The notes below the pieces were generated by a model. The model did no database searches and was not told where the DNA came from. It saw nothing but the letters and a program-made list of their open reading frames with translations. From contig JAEYZK010000004.1 in NCBI GenBank assembly GCA_023428085.1, forward strand, positions 1 through 15,938: 15,938 nucleotides of DNA. Direction: 5' to 3'. Shown here piece by piece: positions 15,202 to 15,938 of the stretch. Both the position numbers and the translations under genes were made by a program. Source of the DNA: Pseudomonadota bacterium. GTDB taxonomy: Bacteria; Myxococcota; Myxococcia; Myxococcales; Anaeromyxobacteraceae. Each line of letters starts with the position of its first letter. The first letter of the stretch is position 1.

Positions 15202-15938
15202 GTGATCATCCGCTGCGAGCGCTGCGCGACGGCATACGAGCTGGAGGACGGCGTCTTGCCCTCCGAGGGGTCCGACGTCCAGTGCGCCAGGTGCCAGCAC
15301 GTGTTCCGGGCGCTGCCGCCACAGGCCGCGGCGCCGGCCGTGCAGGATCTTCCCGCCGCGCCCGCGCAGCCGGCGCCCCCGCGGCCGGCCCCGGCCGCTC
15401 CCGTCCAGGGCGCCGCGCCGAGCGCGCCCGGGGTCGCTCCGCCCGCGCCGGCGCGGCGGCCGACGGTCTACCGCCCGCCCATCTCGCAGCCCACGGTGCC
15501 GCGCACGCCGGTGCTCCGCCGCGACGCCGTCGGCACGTTCGAGAGCCGGCTCCGCTGGAGCCACCGGTGGCGGTGGCTCGCGCCGTCCCTGCTCCTCGTG
15601 GCCGCGGGGATCGCGGCCGCCGTGGTCCTCTTGCCGCGCTTCCGGGAACCCCGCGGCGCGGAGGACGCGCGCGCCCGGGCCCGCGCGCTCGAGCTCGCCC
15701 TCGCCGACGACGTGAAGAGCCTCGAGGACGCGGCCGCGGCGCTCCAGCGCGTCGCCGAGGCCGCGCCCCAGGCCCCCGGGGCGCGCGCGGATCGCGCCCT
15801 CGTCGAGCTCCTCCTCTCCGGGGCGCTCTCGAAGCCCGAGCCCGGGGGTCCGCAGCGGGAGCGGGCGCGCGCGCTCGCCGCGTCGGCGGCGGCGACCCTC
15901 GACGACCTCGCGCGCGCGAACCTCGCCCGGCCCGAGGT
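15202..15938 (+). CDS. MJ0042-type zinc-ribbon, single-pass membrane protein (3' truncated)
   Basis: The frame runs off the window after 245 residues. It starts with a zinc ribbon of the MJ0042 type: CERC at residues 5-8 and CARC at 28-31 followed by HVFRA. A long Pro/Ala-rich low-complexity linker (about 37-100) follows, then a basic/Trp-rich segment (RWSHRWRW, 118-125) and one transmembrane helix at about 126-144. After it comes an Ala/Arg/Glu-rich, probably helical region that may begin TPR-like repeats. Such zinc-ribbon plus transmembrane proteins are frequent in myxobacteria and other deltaproteobacteria; functions are mostly unknown. By charge, the zinc ribbon would be cytoplasmic. The GTG was chosen because IIRCERC is the typical family start and GGAGG lies 7 bases upstream. 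No specific function is claimed. Confidence 0.85.
   Translation, partial: MIIRCERCATAYELEDGVLPSEGSDVQCARCQHVFRALPPQAAAPAVQDLPAAPAQPAPPRPAPAAPVQGAAPSAPGVAPPAPARRPTVYRPPISQPTVPRTPVLRRDAVGTFESRLRWSHRWRWLAPSLLLVAAGIAAAVVLLPRFREPRGAEDARARARALELALADDVKSLEDAAAALQRVAEAAPQAPGARADRALVELLLSGALSKPEPGGPQRERARALAASAAATLDDLARANLARPE

Overview
The window is a very GC-rich bacterial chromosome segment in which nearly every third codon position is G or C and almost every base is coding. Gene content, the GC-extreme codon use, the HD-GYP response regulator and the MJ0042 zinc-ribbon membrane protein suggest a myxobacterium-like organism, most plausibly close to Anaeromyxobacter. This is inferred from style and gene families, not from a database match. 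Most of the genes are recognisable core metabolism. I found no phage, insertion sequence, CRISPR array, tRNA or rRNA, and no gene-free stretch longer than about 130 bases.

Layout. (1) Positions 1-3169, + strand: the 3' part of a sugar ABC importer in the order binding protein (truncated at the window edge), RbsC-type permease, duplicated-domain RbsA-type ATPase, with 3-4 bp gaps. (2) Positions 3172-4284, - strand: a REC + HD-GYP response regulator, convergent with the ATPase gene with only 2 bp between stop codons. (3) A 128 bp divergent promoter region. (4) Positions 4413-8957, + strand: lipoyl synthase lipA, then E1 alpha, E1 beta and lipoyl-bearing E2 of a 2-oxoacid dehydrogenase whose E1 subunits look more like branched-chain 2-oxoacid dehydrogenase than classical pyruvate dehydrogenase. 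(5) Positions 9044-10767: a TatD-family metal hydrolase and a TcdA-type tRNA-modifying E1-like enzyme. (6) Positions 10868-13433: dihydrolipoyl dehydrogenase (E3), then an octanoyltransferase LipB fused in one frame to a C-terminal Nudix hydrolase. (7) Positions 13482-14699: aspartate kinase with its own promoter and a likely internal start for a beta subunit. (8) Positions 14747-15938: a small exported ComEA-like helix-hairpin-helix protein and the start of a zinc-ribbon, single-pass membrane protein that runs off the window.

How it fits together. LipB transfers octanoate from acyl carrier protein to the E2 lipoyl lysine, LipA inserts the two sulfurs, E1 alpha/beta decarboxylate the 2-oxoacid and acylate the lipoyl arm, E2 passes the acyl group to CoA, and E3 reoxidises the lipoyl arm. 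The window therefore holds one whole multienzyme complex plus both enzymes of its de novo cofactor pathway, interrupted only by tatD and tcdA. If the complex is of the branched-chain type it could supply primers for the iso-branched fatty acids common in myxobacteria (inference).

No wholly new system is evident. The most interesting points are the LipB-Nudix fusion, a 12-bp-arm palindromic element inserted in frame in the E2 linker that resembles a widely dispersed bacterial repeat, the internal lysC start, and several genes that lack a Shine-Dalgarno but have a -10-like hexamer just before the start codon.
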